Below are positions 52,494 through 61,503 of a DNA stretch of 64,000 nucleotides, in pieces (the stretch's first letter is position 1; each line of letters opens with the position of its first letter). Made by a program: the position numbers and the translations under genes. Origin of the DNA: Gemmata sp. (GTDB lineage Bacteria > Planctomycetota > Planctomycetia > Gemmatales > Gemmataceae); the NCBI GenBank assembly GCA_025055115.1, contig JANWYJ010000073.1, positions 28,597 through 92,596 on the forward strand, read 5' to 3'. The notes under the pieces were generated by a model. That model did not search any database. It was not told the origin of the DNA and saw only the letters and a list, made by a program, of their open reading frames with translations.

Positions 52494-53015
52494 CTAGGTC
52501 TTGGGACGGAAGGCCTTCACCACCTGGTCGTTGGTGGTGAGGTAGGGGCCGCCGATGAGGTCGAGGCAATACGGGATCGCGGGCATGACCGCCAGGAGAC
52601 ATTCGCGGATGGCAGCCGGTTTGCCCGGCAGATTGACGATGAGGGTCTTACCGCGAATGCCAGCGGTCTGCCGCGACAGGATTGCTGTCGGCACACTGCG
52701 GAGGGAAACGGCCCGCATCAACTCACCGAAGCCGGGCAGCATTTTTTCGCACACAGCCGCTGTGGCTTCCGGCGTGACATCGCGTTTCGCCGGCCCGGTT
52801 CCGCCGGTTGTGACGATCAGGCAGCAGCCTTCGTCGTCGGCCATGGCCTTCAACGTGGCTTCGATCTGTTCTTGTTCGTCCGGAATCACCAAATAGTGCG
52901 GTTGCCATTCGCATGTGAGCATTTCTTGTAAACACGCGCGAATGGCAGGGCCGCTTTTGTCTTCGTACACTCCGCTACTGGCTCGATCGGAGATGGTGAG
53001 AATGCCGATACGCAT
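52494..53015 (-). CDS. Molybdopterin adenylyltransferase, MogA/MoaB family
   Basis: The 173-aa protein has RIGILTISDRASSG, IVTTGGTGPAKRDVTPEA (the MPT-binding TGGTG) and VNLPGKPAAIRECL. It activates molybdopterin for Mo insertion by adenylylation. The start ATG 53015 begins the domain; the frame is open further upstream. No molybdoenzyme is encoded in the window. Confidence 0.9.
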   Translation of the reverse strand: MRIGILTISDRASSGVYEDKSGPAIRACLQEMLTCEWQPHYLVIPDEQEQIEATLKAMADDEGCCLIVTTGGTGPAKRDVTPEATAAVCEKMLPGFGELMRAVSLRSVPTAILSRQTAGIRGKTLIVNLPGKPAAIRECLLAVMPAIPYCLDLIGGPYLTTNDQVVKAFRPKT

Positions 53016-53150
53016 GACACACTCGCGAAAATCGGATTCCAGGAAGAACCGCGCCGGTGCCGGCACCGAGAGTAGTATAATTGCCCGCGATGATCTGAGG
53101 CAGTCAGTCGTGGTGGCCGATTCGGAATTCTCCATCCCCCGCAACAACCT

Positions 53151-54359
53151 ATGCGAACATGGTCTTTCTCCTCCGCCGGGACGTTATTTTTTGGTCGCCA
53201 TGCTGTTCGGTTGCATTTGGGTGAAGCTTGCGAACGGCTGAGAGCGAAACGCGCCTTCATCGTCACCGATGCCGTCTTGGTCCAAGCCGGCGTGCTGGCC
53301 CAGACGCTAGAACCGCTCACCCAAAACCATATACATTGCACCACCTTTGAGCGTGTTACCCCGGAACCCCCGGTGGAATTGGTGCGTCAGTGCGTTGCGG
53401 CGGCCCGGGACTATCAGCCCGATGTGGTTATCGGCTTGGGCGGTGGTAGCAACATGGACACGGCGAAGCTGGTGGCGATGATATTAGCCCACGGCGGCGA
53501 TCCGCTCGACTACACGGGCGATTGCCGCGTGCCGGGGCCGGTTCGTCCGCTCATTGCCATTCCCACCACCGCAGGGACAGGTTCGGAAGTCTCTGCGGCA
53601 GCTGTGTTCACCGATACCACCCAACACATCAAAGTTTCGTGCCTCAGTCCGTTTTTGCGACCCCACTTCGCGATTGTTGATCCGCTCCTGACGGTCAGTT
53701 GTCCAGCGAAGGTGACGGCGGATGCGGGGATCGACGCTCTCACGCACGCCATCGAGGCCTTTTGCGCGGTGGACAACAACGCTTTCCCCTTACCCAGTGG
53801 CGAACGCACGGTCTATCAGGGGAAGAATCCACTGGCCGATGCCCTGGCTCGCGAAGCTATCAGGCTCATCGGCCAGTATCTGCGTCGGGCGGTACAAAAC
53901 GGCCATGATCTGGAAGCACGCGATGGTATGGCGTTGGCCGCAACCCTGGGCGGGCTGGCGTTTTCCAACGCGGGTGTCGCCCTGGTTCACGCGATGGAAT
54001 ATCCCGTTGGCGGGGCGGTTCACGTTTCGCACGGCGCAGGTAACGGCTTACTGCTCCCGTATGTGATGGCTTTCAACAAGCCCGCAGCCCGCGCGACATT
54101 AGCACAACTACCTGCCTTACTCGGCGCAACACGTCACAACGACGACGAAGACGCCGCTGCCGACGAGGCCATCGCCCTGGTGATGAAACTGCGCGCCGAT
54201 ATTGGGATTCCCACCCGCCTGCGCGACATCGGCGTGACCGAAGACATGCTGCCCGGTTTCGCCACTAAAGCGTTCGCCATCAAACGCCTTCTGCGTGTCA
54301 ATCCACGCATGCCCCAATCCGAGGAGGAAATTCTCGGCATTTACAAGATGGCGTTCTAA
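53151..54359 (+). CDS. Iron-containing alcohol dehydrogenase
   Basis: The 402-aa group III ADH has the NAD motif GLGGGSNMDTAK, PTTAGTGSEVS, metal ligands in DALTHAIEAF, VHAMEYPVGG and VSHGAGNGLLLPYVM. Sequence features resemble hydroxyacid-oxoacid transhydrogenase/lactaldehyde-type members. Substrate not readable. It is divergent from the MogA gene, and the glycosyltransferase gene follows 8 bp after its stop. Confidence 0.9.
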   Translation: MRTWSFSSAGTLFFGRHAVRLHLGEACERLRAKRAFIVTDAVLVQAGVLAQTLEPLTQNHIHCTTFERVTPEPPVELVRQCVAAARDYQPDVVIGLGGGSNMDTAKLVAMILAHGGDPLDYTGDCRVPGPVRPLIAIPTTAGTGSEVSAAAVFTDTTQHIKVSCLSPFLRPHFAIVDPLLTVSCPAKVTADAGIDALTHAIEAFCAVDNNAFPLPSGERTVYQGKNPLADALAREAIRLIGQYLRRAVQNGHDLEARDGMALAATLGGLAFSNAGVALVHAMEYPVGGAVHVSHGAGNGLLLPYVMAFNKPAARATLAQLPALLGATRHNDDEDAAADEAIALVMKLRADIGIPTRLRDIGVTEDMLPGFATKAFAIKRLLRVNPRMPQSEEEILGIYKMAF

Positions 54360-54367
54360 ACTTGGAC

Positions 54368-56014
54368 ATGAACGTTCGCCATGTGCTGACTATTGCGGCC
54401 AGTGTCGCCATCATCGCGGCGTTTTGGTACCGCGGCGAACGCTTCCTGGCGCACAACGGCCCTACCTTCGATGAAGCGGTTCACCTCACCGCCGGGTATT
54501 CCTATTGGACCACTGGCCGTTTTCATCTCAACCATGAAGACCCACCCCTGATGAAGCTACTGTGGGCTTGGCCACTTGTCATACACGATAGATCGCTGCA
54601 CCTCTCGACGGTGATGGCAGAGACCCCCGGGAATCATTGGTCCGTCAGCACGGCGTTGGTGTACCAATCTGATCTTTCGCCGCAGCAATTGTTGAACCCT
54701 GCGCGACGAGTGAACCTCGCGGTGGGTTGCGTTGGCATACTTCTTGTCGGGTGGTGGGCCTATCGGTTGTGGAACTCATGCCAAGCCGGTGTCGTGGCGG
54801 CGGCTTTCGCCGCGTTCGATCCGAACTGGCTGGCGCTGGCGTGCGTTCTCAGTACCGATACCGGCTTGGCCGTTTTCACGCTCCTGTCGTGCTACCTGTT
54901 GTGGGAGTACGCTGCGAAACCCTCACACCTTGTGCTGTGGGGAATTGGCGTATCCGTGGGGTTGGCGTTGGCCACGAAGTTCTCCGCAGTGGCGGTGGTA
55001 TGCGCGGTGGTTGCCGCAGCGCTGGTTCATCAAGCGTGGGGTGGCCGGCTCGCGTTACCCAACAGCCCAGCTGCCACGCCCGCACGAGTGGCCTTCGTGG
55101 AGTTCACTTTTCGCGTCAGCCTGATCGCTGGGGTGACGCTGGCCTGCACTTATGGCATCATCCATTTCGATGACTGGGGACGCGGCTTGAAATTCCAACT
55201 GACGCGCTCAGAACATGGCGATGGCCGGATGTATCTTCTGGGTGAACTATCCTCGCAGGGATGGTATCACTACTTCGTGGTACTTCTTCCTTTGAAGCTG
55301 CCACTGGGGTTGTTGGTCGCCTGGGTTGCCGTTTTTGCGACTCGGGCTGTTGGTCGCGGTTCACGGCTGGTTTTTGTCGTTGTGCCGCCGCTTGTATTTT
55401 TCGTACTGGCGTCTTACGCGCGTGTGAATCTCGGCCTGCGCGTGGTCTTGCCTGTGTTGCCCTTTCTGTATCTGCTGGCAGCGGGGTTGGCGACCATTGA
55501 CACTTGTCGGTGGCCGGCGCGCGTTCTGCTGGGGTTGTGTGTGGCATGGTGTGCGCTATCAGCATGGCGGCATGATCCATACCCACTTTCGTACTTCAAC
55601 GAGTTGGCCGGTGGTCCGCGGGGAGGAATGCGGATCGCTGCCGATTCCAATCTCGATTGGGGGCAAGGCCTTCCCGCCCTGCGCGATTATCTGCAAGCGC
55701 AGCGTATCGACATGGTTTACCTTTCGTACTTTGGCACCGATCGACCCGAAAGCTACGGCATTCGCTTCCAAGCACTGCCCACCTACGGTCGCGTCGGCCC
55801 GCCGGGTGGCGAAACCATCCCCGAGAGCGCAGCGCGGCATATCCTGGTGGTGAGCGTCAACAATCTGCTGGGCGTTTACCTCTCTGATCCAACGACATAT
55901 GCGTGGCTGCGTGGGCGTGAACCGACAGCGATTGTCGCAGACTGTTTGTACGTCTACGATCTGGCTGGGGATATCGCAGCGATAGCCCATGTGCGGCAAT
56001 TGACATTGAAGTGA
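54368..56014 (+). CDS. GT39-like membrane glycosyltransferase
   Basis: The 548-aa polytopic protein has about 10 hydrophobic helices, an early TFDEAVH (the DE pair of GT-C enzymes on the first external loop) and a C-terminal soluble part starting SNLDWGQGL. It resembles ArnT/PMT-type, lipid-linked sugar-dependent glycosyltransferases that act at the periplasmic face. The ATG at 54368 is preferred to a TTG at 54362. The last codons and TGA fall in a repeat. Confidence 0.82.
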   Translation: MNVRHVLTIAASVAIIAAFWYRGERFLAHNGPTFDEAVHLTAGYSYWTTGRFHLNHEDPPLMKLLWAWPLVIHDRSLHLSTVMAETPGNHWSVSTALVYQSDLSPQQLLNPARRVNLAVGCVGILLVGWWAYRLWNSCQAGVVAAAFAAFDPNWLALACVLSTDTGLAVFTLLSCYLLWEYAAKPSHLVLWGIGVSVGLALATKFSAVAVVCAVVAAALVHQAWGGRLALPNSPAATPARVAFVEFTFRVSLIAGVTLACTYGIIHFDDWGRGLKFQLTRSEHGDGRMYLLGELSSQGWYHYFVVLLPLKLPLGLLVAWVAVFATRAVGRGSRLVFVVVPPLVFFVLASYARVNLGLRVVLPVLPFLYLLAAGLATIDTCRWPARVLLGLCVAWCALSAWRHDPYPLSYFNELAGGPRGGMRIAADSNLDWGQGLPALRDYLQAQRIDMVYLSYFGTDRPESYGIRFQALPTYGRVGPPGGETIPESAARHILVVSVNNLLGVYLSDPTTYAWLRGREPTAIVADCLYVYDLAGDIAAIAHVRQLTLK

Positions 56015-56049
56015 CACTCAGCCAGTGACATTGAAGTGACACTTAGCCA
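56001..56049. repeat. 24-bp direct repeat spanning the GT39 stop codon (spacing 25)
   Basis: TGACATTGAAGTGACACT-AGCCA occurs at 56001-56024, holding the stop TGA 56012-56014, and again at 56026-56049, with one mismatch. Confidence 0.93.
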
Positions 56050-56187
56050 ATTGGCTATTGCCAGTTTCGCTCGAACATCACACATCCTTCATCAAATGCG
56101 GACGGTTCCTACACCGGTCGTGCTGGTCTCAAAGCAAGTTATTGACGAAGTCCGTACACTACTTGGGTACCGAGAGGAGGCGGGAGG

Positions 56188-57495
56188 ATGTCGTACCATC
56201 CCCAACAGCATCGGGTTGTTATCATCGGCGGCGGCTTTGGCGGGCTGATGGCCGCGCGGTCGCTCAACAAAACTCCGACACAAGTCACCCTCATCGACCG
56301 GCGGAATTTTCACCTCTTTCAGCCGCTGCTGTATCAGGTCGCCACCGGTGGGTTGTCGCCGGCCAACATCGCAGCCCCTCTGCGCGCCATTCTCAAACGG
56401 CAGCGGAATACCACGGTGTTGATGGGTGAAGTGACCGGCTTTGATCTGGAGCGCAACGAGGTGCTGTTGGCCGACGGGGGGCGCATTCCCTTCGATTCGC
56501 TGATAGTTGCGGCTGGCTCGACGCATCATTACTTCGGGCACGACGACTGGGAGAAGTGGGCGCCTGGGCTGAAGACAATTGAGGATGCGACCGAGATTCG
56601 CCGCCGCGTCCTGTTGGCGTTCGAGAAAGCCGAGCGCGAAACCGATCCGCGGCAATTGCAGCGGTTGCTGACGTTTGTGGTCGTAGGGGGAGGACCGACG
56701 GGGGTCGAGATGGCTGGAGCCATTGCGGAGTTGGCACGGCATACCCTGCGGGCCGATTTCCGCAACTTCAATCCGGCCACAGCGCGGGTCATCTTGGTGG
56801 AAGGACAGAAACGGGTGTTGTCGGCGTTTCATGAAAGCCTCAGTGCGAAAGCCAAAACGGCATTGGAAGAATTGGGCGTCGAAGTGTGGCTGAATTGCCA
56901 TGTGACAGCGATTGAAGCGGATCATGTGATGGTGACTCCGGATGGTGGGCACGGTCCGCCCAAGCGGATCGATACGGCGACGGTGGTATGGGCGGCGGGC
57001 GTGAAAGCCTCCCCGTTGGGGAAACTGTTAGCCGATGCCGTAGGTCTTCAAACCGATCGGATGGGGCGCATCCCCGTGAATGCTGATTGCACGATCGACA
57101 ACCGGCCCGATATCTTCGTGATTGGCGACTTAGCGAATTGTCCTGGCCCAGATGGTCAGCCTCTGCCCGGGTTAGCTCCTGTGGCGATGCAACAGGGGGA
57201 GTATGTAGCGAATCTGATCGTGCGCCGCTTGCGGGGAGAAAGCCCGAAAGGGCCATTTCGCTATTTCGACAAAGGGATGATGGCGACGATTGGTCGTGCC
57301 CGGGCCGTCGGAGAAAGTTTTGGCATCCGATTCAGTGGCTATCTAGCATGGTTGGCCTGGTTGTTTGTTCACCTCCTTTACATCACTCGCTTCGAGAACC
57401 GGGTGTTAGTGCTCTTTCAGTGGTTTTGGAATTATGTGACACGCAATCGCACGGCGCGGCTGATCACCAACGATCCCTGCGTGGTCAAGGCATGA
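56188..57495 (+). CDS. Type II NADH dehydrogenase (NDH-2-like FAD/NAD oxidoreductase)
   Basis: The 435-aa flavoprotein has RVVIIGGGFGGLMAARSL at the N-terminus, a second GxGxxG in VVVGGGPTGVEMAG near residue 170, and VIGDLANCPGPDG, and a C-terminal amphipathic/hydrophobic segment (LAWLFVHLLYITRF) for membrane attachment. It transfers electrons from NADH to quinone without proton pumping. A very purine-rich GAGAGGAGGCGGGAGG lies directly upstream of ATG 56188. Its 3' end overlaps the convergent gene by 11 bp. Confidence 0.91.
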   Translation: MSYHPQQHRVVIIGGGFGGLMAARSLNKTPTQVTLIDRRNFHLFQPLLYQVATGGLSPANIAAPLRAILKRQRNTTVLMGEVTGFDLERNEVLLADGGRIPFDSLIVAAGSTHHYFGHDDWEKWAPGLKTIEDATEIRRRVLLAFEKAERETDPRQLQRLLTFVVVGGGPTGVEMAGAIAELARHTLRADFRNFNPATARVILVEGQKRVLSAFHESLSAKAKTALEELGVEVWLNCHVTAIEADHVMVTPDGGHGPPKRIDTATVVWAAGVKASPLGKLLADAVGLQTDRMGRIPVNADCTIDNRPDIFVIGDLANCPGPDGQPLPGLAPVAMQQGEYVANLIVRRLRGESPKGPFRYFDKGMMATIGRARAVGESFGIRFSGYLAWLAWLFVHLLYITRFENRVLVLFQWFWNYVTRNRTARLITNDPCVVKA

Positions 57496-58720
57496 GGGCG
57501 TCGTGGCCGTCAGGACCTCCTTCCTGGCGCTCCCGGGGTGGGGGCGCGATCTCAGCTGGTGCCGGTGGTTCGATCGTTGCGAACATCAGATCGAAGAAGA
57601 AACACAGGCTGCGCAGTTGATCCAGTTTCTTCAGTTCACCGGGGCCTAGCAGAGCAGCGGTGGCGTTCCAATCGACCGCATGTTTGCGGGCCAGGTTGTG
57701 GGCTTTGGTGTAGTTGCCAGCTTGTAACAGCGCTATGGCCTCCGCTTGGGCTGTCGCGTGCGCTTGCTCGAAGAGCCGGCGGCGACTGGTGAGGAACCGG
57801 TGTTCGGTAGTGTCGAGGGTGGGCAGTTCGAGCACTTCGCGTTCCAGTTCGCGCCAAAAATAACGGCGTGGGGCTTCGCCGGTGCGGCGGGCCTGTGCCG
57901 CGCGTTCCAGTTCGTGCTGAATAGAGCGATCAATCCAATCTGCTTCGGCAGGCAGTAGCTCGCCGCGAATATCGGGAAAAGCCTGTACGAGGCTACGGCG
58001 TTCCAGTGCTGTGCGTTCAAAGGCGGACCAATCACCGGGGGGCATTTGTCGCCATTCGTTGACAATCTTCTCCGTGGCTCGCTTGAGCCAGGCACGCGAG
58101 GCCGCGGTCAGTTCGTTTTGCGCGTCGGGGTAAATCCCGCTCAGCCACAGGGCCAGCGTATCCCAACGCAGCAGCGTTGCAACATCGTCAGGCGGTGTTC
58201 GTTCGTAGTGCGTTTTCAGTTCCTCGGCCACACCGGCGAGCCATTGACGATGGGCTGTCAGCAAATCCCCGGTCAGTGAGGGAAACTGCCGGTGTAGTTC
58301 GCGGATTTCGAGCAGGCCGTTGGTACGGTCGAATTCGTCGACGGTGGGCCGGCGCAAATGTTCCCGGTATAAGCTTTCTGCCCGCACAGCTTGGTGAAGC
58401 GAAAGTGCGCCAGCGGCAGTGGAACTGGGCACAAACCACCAAGCCAGTGCGGCCACTGTCAGACCGCACAGCACGACAACGATACGGCTTGCGCGGTGGA
58501 GCTGCCAGGAAGCTATCACAAGTCCGGCCAGGGCCAGAGGAAGGCTGGCAGCCAGCGCTCGCACCATGTGAAAATCGGCGCCGAAGCCCGCCCAGTGGAA
58601 GGCTTGCCAGATCGTCAGGACTCCGGCGGTCATCACCGCGACGGCTGCGACTAACGGAGCGTAGCGGCGACGCAGCGTGGAAGCAGCATTCGTTGGGGAG
58701 TTGGCAGCAGAGCGTGTCAT
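57485..58720 (-). CDS. Membrane-anchored hypothetical protein with long helical domain
   Basis: The 411-aa protein has three hydrophobic helices in the first ~115 residues (LVAAVAVMTAGVLTIW, LAASLPLALAGLVIAS, IVVVLCGLTVAALAWWF), then ~270 residues rich in Trp, Arg and Glu that look helical (repeated WLxxxxE patterns), and a Pro-rich tail. No known domain. It ends inside the NDH-2 coding region on the other strand. Confidence 0.78.
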   Translation of the reverse strand: MTRSAANSPTNAASTLRRRYAPLVAAVAVMTAGVLTIWQAFHWAGFGADFHMVRALAASLPLALAGLVIASWQLHRASRIVVVLCGLTVAALAWWFVPSSTAAGALSLHQAVRAESLYREHLRRPTVDEFDRTNGLLEIRELHRQFPSLTGDLLTAHRQWLAGVAEELKTHYERTPPDDVATLLRWDTLALWLSGIYPDAQNELTAASRAWLKRATEKIVNEWRQMPPGDWSAFERTALERRSLVQAFPDIRGELLPAEADWIDRSIQHELERAAQARRTGEAPRRYFWRELEREVLELPTLDTTEHRFLTSRRRLFEQAHATAQAEAIALLQAGNYTKAHNLARKHAVDWNATAALLGPGELKKLDQLRSLCFFFDLMFATIEPPAPAEIAPPPRERQEGGPDGHDALMP

Positions 58721-58794
58721 CCCCTTAACTCCATCGTGCGCAATAGTTCAGGAAAAGCAAATAATCTGGACAAAATTTCACAAAAATTCTCGGT

Positions 58795-59589
58795 CTATTC
58801 GGGTTTCCGAGTGTCGGGTTTTTTCCCTTCCAAGGGTCGGATTTCCCGGAGCCAAATGTTGCGGAACTTGACTGGGTTGCCGTGGTTTTGCAGGCGGATG
58901 GGTTGCTTGACGGGGTGTTTTTCGTAATACTTGGCGGGACGATCGTAATACGTTCCGCCTTGCAACTCGAAGTGGTGATGAACCACCACACCGTTGTGAA
59001 TCACCGTGACATAACCGGGTGTTAGCACTTTCACGTCGGGCGATTGTTCGTCGAATCGGGGGGCGGTGAAGATGATGTCGTAGGTTTGCCATTCGCCCGG
59101 TTTGCGGCAGGCATTGACCATGGGTGGGCTTTGCTTGTAGATGGCGGCGCATTGACCATCGAAGTAGGTTTTATTGTCGTAGGAATCGAGGATTTGCACT
59201 TCGTAGCGGTTGGCAAGAAACACGCCGCTATTGCCGCGGCCTTGGCCACTGCCGCGGACCACTTCGGGTGTGGCAAATTCGATGTGAAGTTGGTAATCCC
59301 CGAAGGATTCTTTCGTGACGATGTCGCTTCCACGAACAATCGCGTAGCCGTCTTTCACTTCCCACTTGTCGCCGTTGTGCCATTGGGAAAGGTCTTTGCC
59401 GTTGAAGAGGATGATGGCATCCGAGGGTGGGTCGCTGGGGGTAGCTCCCGGGGTGACGATCGCCGGTTCCGGCCAGATGATACCGCTTTTGTATTCCCGC
59501 TGCGCCCACGCGGTCATCAGCCCCAGCACGGCAAAAACACCAACGAAACTTCCCGCCAGCAGGAGAGTTCCCGTCCGAACGCTTTTCAT
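58795..59589 (-). CDS. DUF1080 (3-keto-disaccharide hydrolase domain) exported protein
   Basis: The 264-aa protein has an N-terminal signal/anchor ([20 protein letters not shown]) and the DUF1080 fold: [68 protein letters not shown], and the C-terminal [12 protein letters not shown]. It is more canonical than the paralogue at 17552. Expected to cleave 3-keto-glycosides outside the cytoplasm. Confidence 0.92.
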   Translation of the reverse strand: MKSVRTGTLLLAGSFVGVFAVLGLMTAWAQREYKSGIIWPEPAIVTPGATPSDPPSDAIILFNGKDLSQWHNGDKWEVKDGYAIVRGSDIVTKESFGDYQLHIEFATPEVVRGSGQGRGNSGVFLANRYEVQILDSYDNKTYFDGQCAAIYKQSPPMVNACRKPGEWQTYDIIFTAPRFDEQSPDVKVLTPGYVTVIHNGVVVHHHFELQGGTYYDRPAKYYEKHPVKQPIRLQNHGNPVKFRNIWLREIRPLEGKKPDTRKPE

Positions 59590-59740
59590 CGCATTCTCCT
59601 TGGGGGTCCAGAATATGGTGAAATTGTCGATTGCGGTCGGTCGGATGGCAATGACAAACTGGGGTCACTCCCTACCGACATTTTGCGATCGTGGTATGTG
59701 TGATAAAGTTCACGAGTAGTCACAAGAAGAAGGTAGAAGG

Positions 59741-60457
59741 ATGTGTGCGCGCATCAGTCTGACAGTGACCGATACTGAAATCGCGGATTTGTTCGGCTTG
59801 GCTTACGATTTGAGCCAACCGCGGTCGGCCGACTCATTGCGTGTAAACGTTGCGCCATCGAGTCTGATTCCGGTGGTTCGTGTGGTCCAAGGTCGCTGGG
59901 AATTGGCGGACTTGCGCTGGGGGTTTGTTCCTCATTGGAACACGAAACCCCAACCCACCGGTTTTGCCAATGCGCGGGCGGAAACGGTGGCCGAAAAACC
60001 CGCCTTTCGTGATGCCTTTCGCCACCGGCGCTGTCTGGTTCCGGTGAGCGGATTTTTCGAATGGATGAAAGGAGGTCGAACCAAGCAGCCCTATTTCTTC
60101 CGACCGGCCGGTGGGGGCTTGATGGTCTTGGCGGGGATTTGGGATCGGTGGAATAGCCCCAGTGGCGTGGTAGAGACTGTCGCGATTCTGACGGTGCCAG
60201 CGAATGACCTCATCCGCCCGCTGCACGACCGCATGCCGGCGATTCTCCGTGAAGGCCACTTCAGCCTTTGGCTCGATCCACGTGAACGCCAACCCGACAA
60301 ACTCTTGCCCCTCCTGACGACCTACCCGCCAGAACGCTTGGAGGGTTGGCCCGTCAGCCCGCGGGTCAATTCTGTGAAAGCCAACGGCCTCGACCTGTTG
60401 ACCCCCATCCCGCCTGCCGTTGAGACGTTTCAACCCAAGCTCTTTGATGTCGCGTAA
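59741..60457 (+). CDS. SOS response-associated peptidase (SRAP/YedK/HMCES family)
   Basis: The 238-aa protein has all SRAP catalytic residues: Cys2 in MCARIS, Asn in NARAET, Glu in SGFFEW and His in HDRMPAIL. The family forms a thiazolidine crosslink with abasic sites in single-stranded DNA, shielding them. Only the start MCAR differs from the usual MCGR. The last codons and TAA lie in a repeat. Confidence 0.93.
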   Translation: MCARISLTVTDTEIADLFGLAYDLSQPRSADSLRVNVAPSSLIPVVRVVQGRWELADLRWGFVPHWNTKPQPTGFANARAETVAEKPAFRDAFRHRRCLVPVSGFFEWMKGGRTKQPYFFRPAGGGLMVLAGIWDRWNSPSGVVETVAILTVPANDLIRPLHDRMPAILREGHFSLWLDPRERQPDKLLPLLTTYPPERLEGWPVSPRVNSVKANGLDLLTPIPPAVETFQPKLFDVA

Positions 60458-60500
60458 ATCTGGCCAGTTGCTCTTGGCTGTTGCGTAAATCTGGCCACTT
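60448..60500. repeat. 22-bp direct repeat spanning the SRAP stop codon (spacing 31)
   Basis: TGT(C/T)GCGTAAATCTGGCCA plus (G/C)TT occurs at 60448-60469 and 60479-60500. The first holds the TAA at 60455-60457; the second keeps TAA as well. Confidence 0.92.
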
Positions 60501-60519
60501 CGGGTCGTGACGATGACGG

Positions 60520-60554
60520 GAGCGAACCCTACCGGGGGACAATCGGGTTCGCTC
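60520..60554. terminator. Bidirectional terminator hairpin between convergent genes
   Basis: GAGCGAACCC (60520-60529) pairs perfectly with GGGTTCGCTC (60545-60554) around a 15-nt loop, 63 nt after the SRAP stop and 22 nt beyond the stop of the convergent gene. Confidence 0.65.
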
Positions 60555-60575
60555 GCTGGGGAAGGACGATCCGTG

Positions 60576-61451
60576 TCACTTTTGGATTTCGGCCCGCATC
60601 TTTCGCACGTTATCGGTCACGGCGGGGGGCAGCTTGGCGCGGAGATAGTTGGGCGCCCCAAACCATCCGGCTGGTTCTTGGTAAATGACGTGCTGTTCGA
60701 CGAATAAGGCCCCCTTCGGCTCTTGGAGTTTGGTGATTTTGACGTACATAGCTGCTCCCGACCACGGTTGTGGTTCCCCGACCTTCAACTGACCACCTTG
60801 TTTGGTCAGGGAACGCCATTCATTGGGGAATTCTTTGTCGTTGTTGAACCGAGGGTCGATTTCGGCCGCTGCCACGACGGATTCCTCCGTGCGGCTCCAG
60901 ATGGCGTGACCGGTCACTTTGATACGGACTTTATCGAGGAAGTCGAATTCCACGAAGCCATAGCTTTCGCGATTCTCGTTACCTGCGGAGATAGTCAGGC
61001 CGCGTTTTTGGAGGTCGGTTGGTTTCAATTCGCCGCCGCTACTACCTGTTCCTTTGTTGGCATTCATGATGCGTTCGAGGAACCGGTCGTCGTCCAGCTT
61101 TTTGAAGTCGCAATAGGCTAGGAACCATACACTGACCGCGCGGGCCGGGTTTTTCGGGTCGCTATCCGGAAGGTCTTCAATTTTAATCATTTGCGGCGCG
61201 ACGGTTGAGTTGCGTGTGAATTGGTCGTATGTGTAGTTTTTCTCGATCAGTTTGGCGATGACGGCGGTTTGTTGCGCAGGGGTCAGGCCATCGGGCATTG
61301 TTGGCGGAGGGAATTTGGCTTTGGCTTTACCGCCGACATCAAGTCCTTCGTGTGTTAATTTTTTGTACAGAGCGTTGAGGTTTTCGTGCGACGAACCCGC
61401 CGGCGCTTGGGTGGGTGTGGTGGCCAGGAGCGAAAACAGCAGTGCGTACAT
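60576..61451 (-). CDS. Exported hypothetical protein
   Basis: The 291-aa protein has a short N-terminal signal (MYALLFSLLATTPTQA), then a helical segment resembling a low-complexity c-type leader (PPPTMPDGLTPAQQTAVIAKL) but with no CxxCH, and a beta-rich domain (FVEFDFLDKVRIKVTGHAIW, AAMYVKITKLQEPKGALFVEQHVIY). No recognised family. It is followed upstream on the same strand by another hypothetical (61504-62457). Confidence 0.74.
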   Translation of the reverse strand: MYALLFSLLATTPTQAPAGSSHENLNALYKKLTHEGLDVGGKAKAKFPPPTMPDGLTPAQQTAVIAKLIEKNYTYDQFTRNSTVAPQMIKIEDLPDSDPKNPARAVSVWFLAYCDFKKLDDDRFLERIMNANKGTGSSGGELKPTDLQKRGLTISAGNENRESYGFVEFDFLDKVRIKVTGHAIWSRTEESVVAAAEIDPRFNNDKEFPNEWRSLTKQGGQLKVGEPQPWSGAAMYVKITKLQEPKGALFVEQHVIYQEPAGWFGAPNYLRAKLPPAVTDNVRKMRAEIQK

Positions 61452-61503
61452 AGGCAGTCGTCCTTGAAGTTTCAGAAACAGGGGCTGAACAATGGTTGAA
61501 CAG

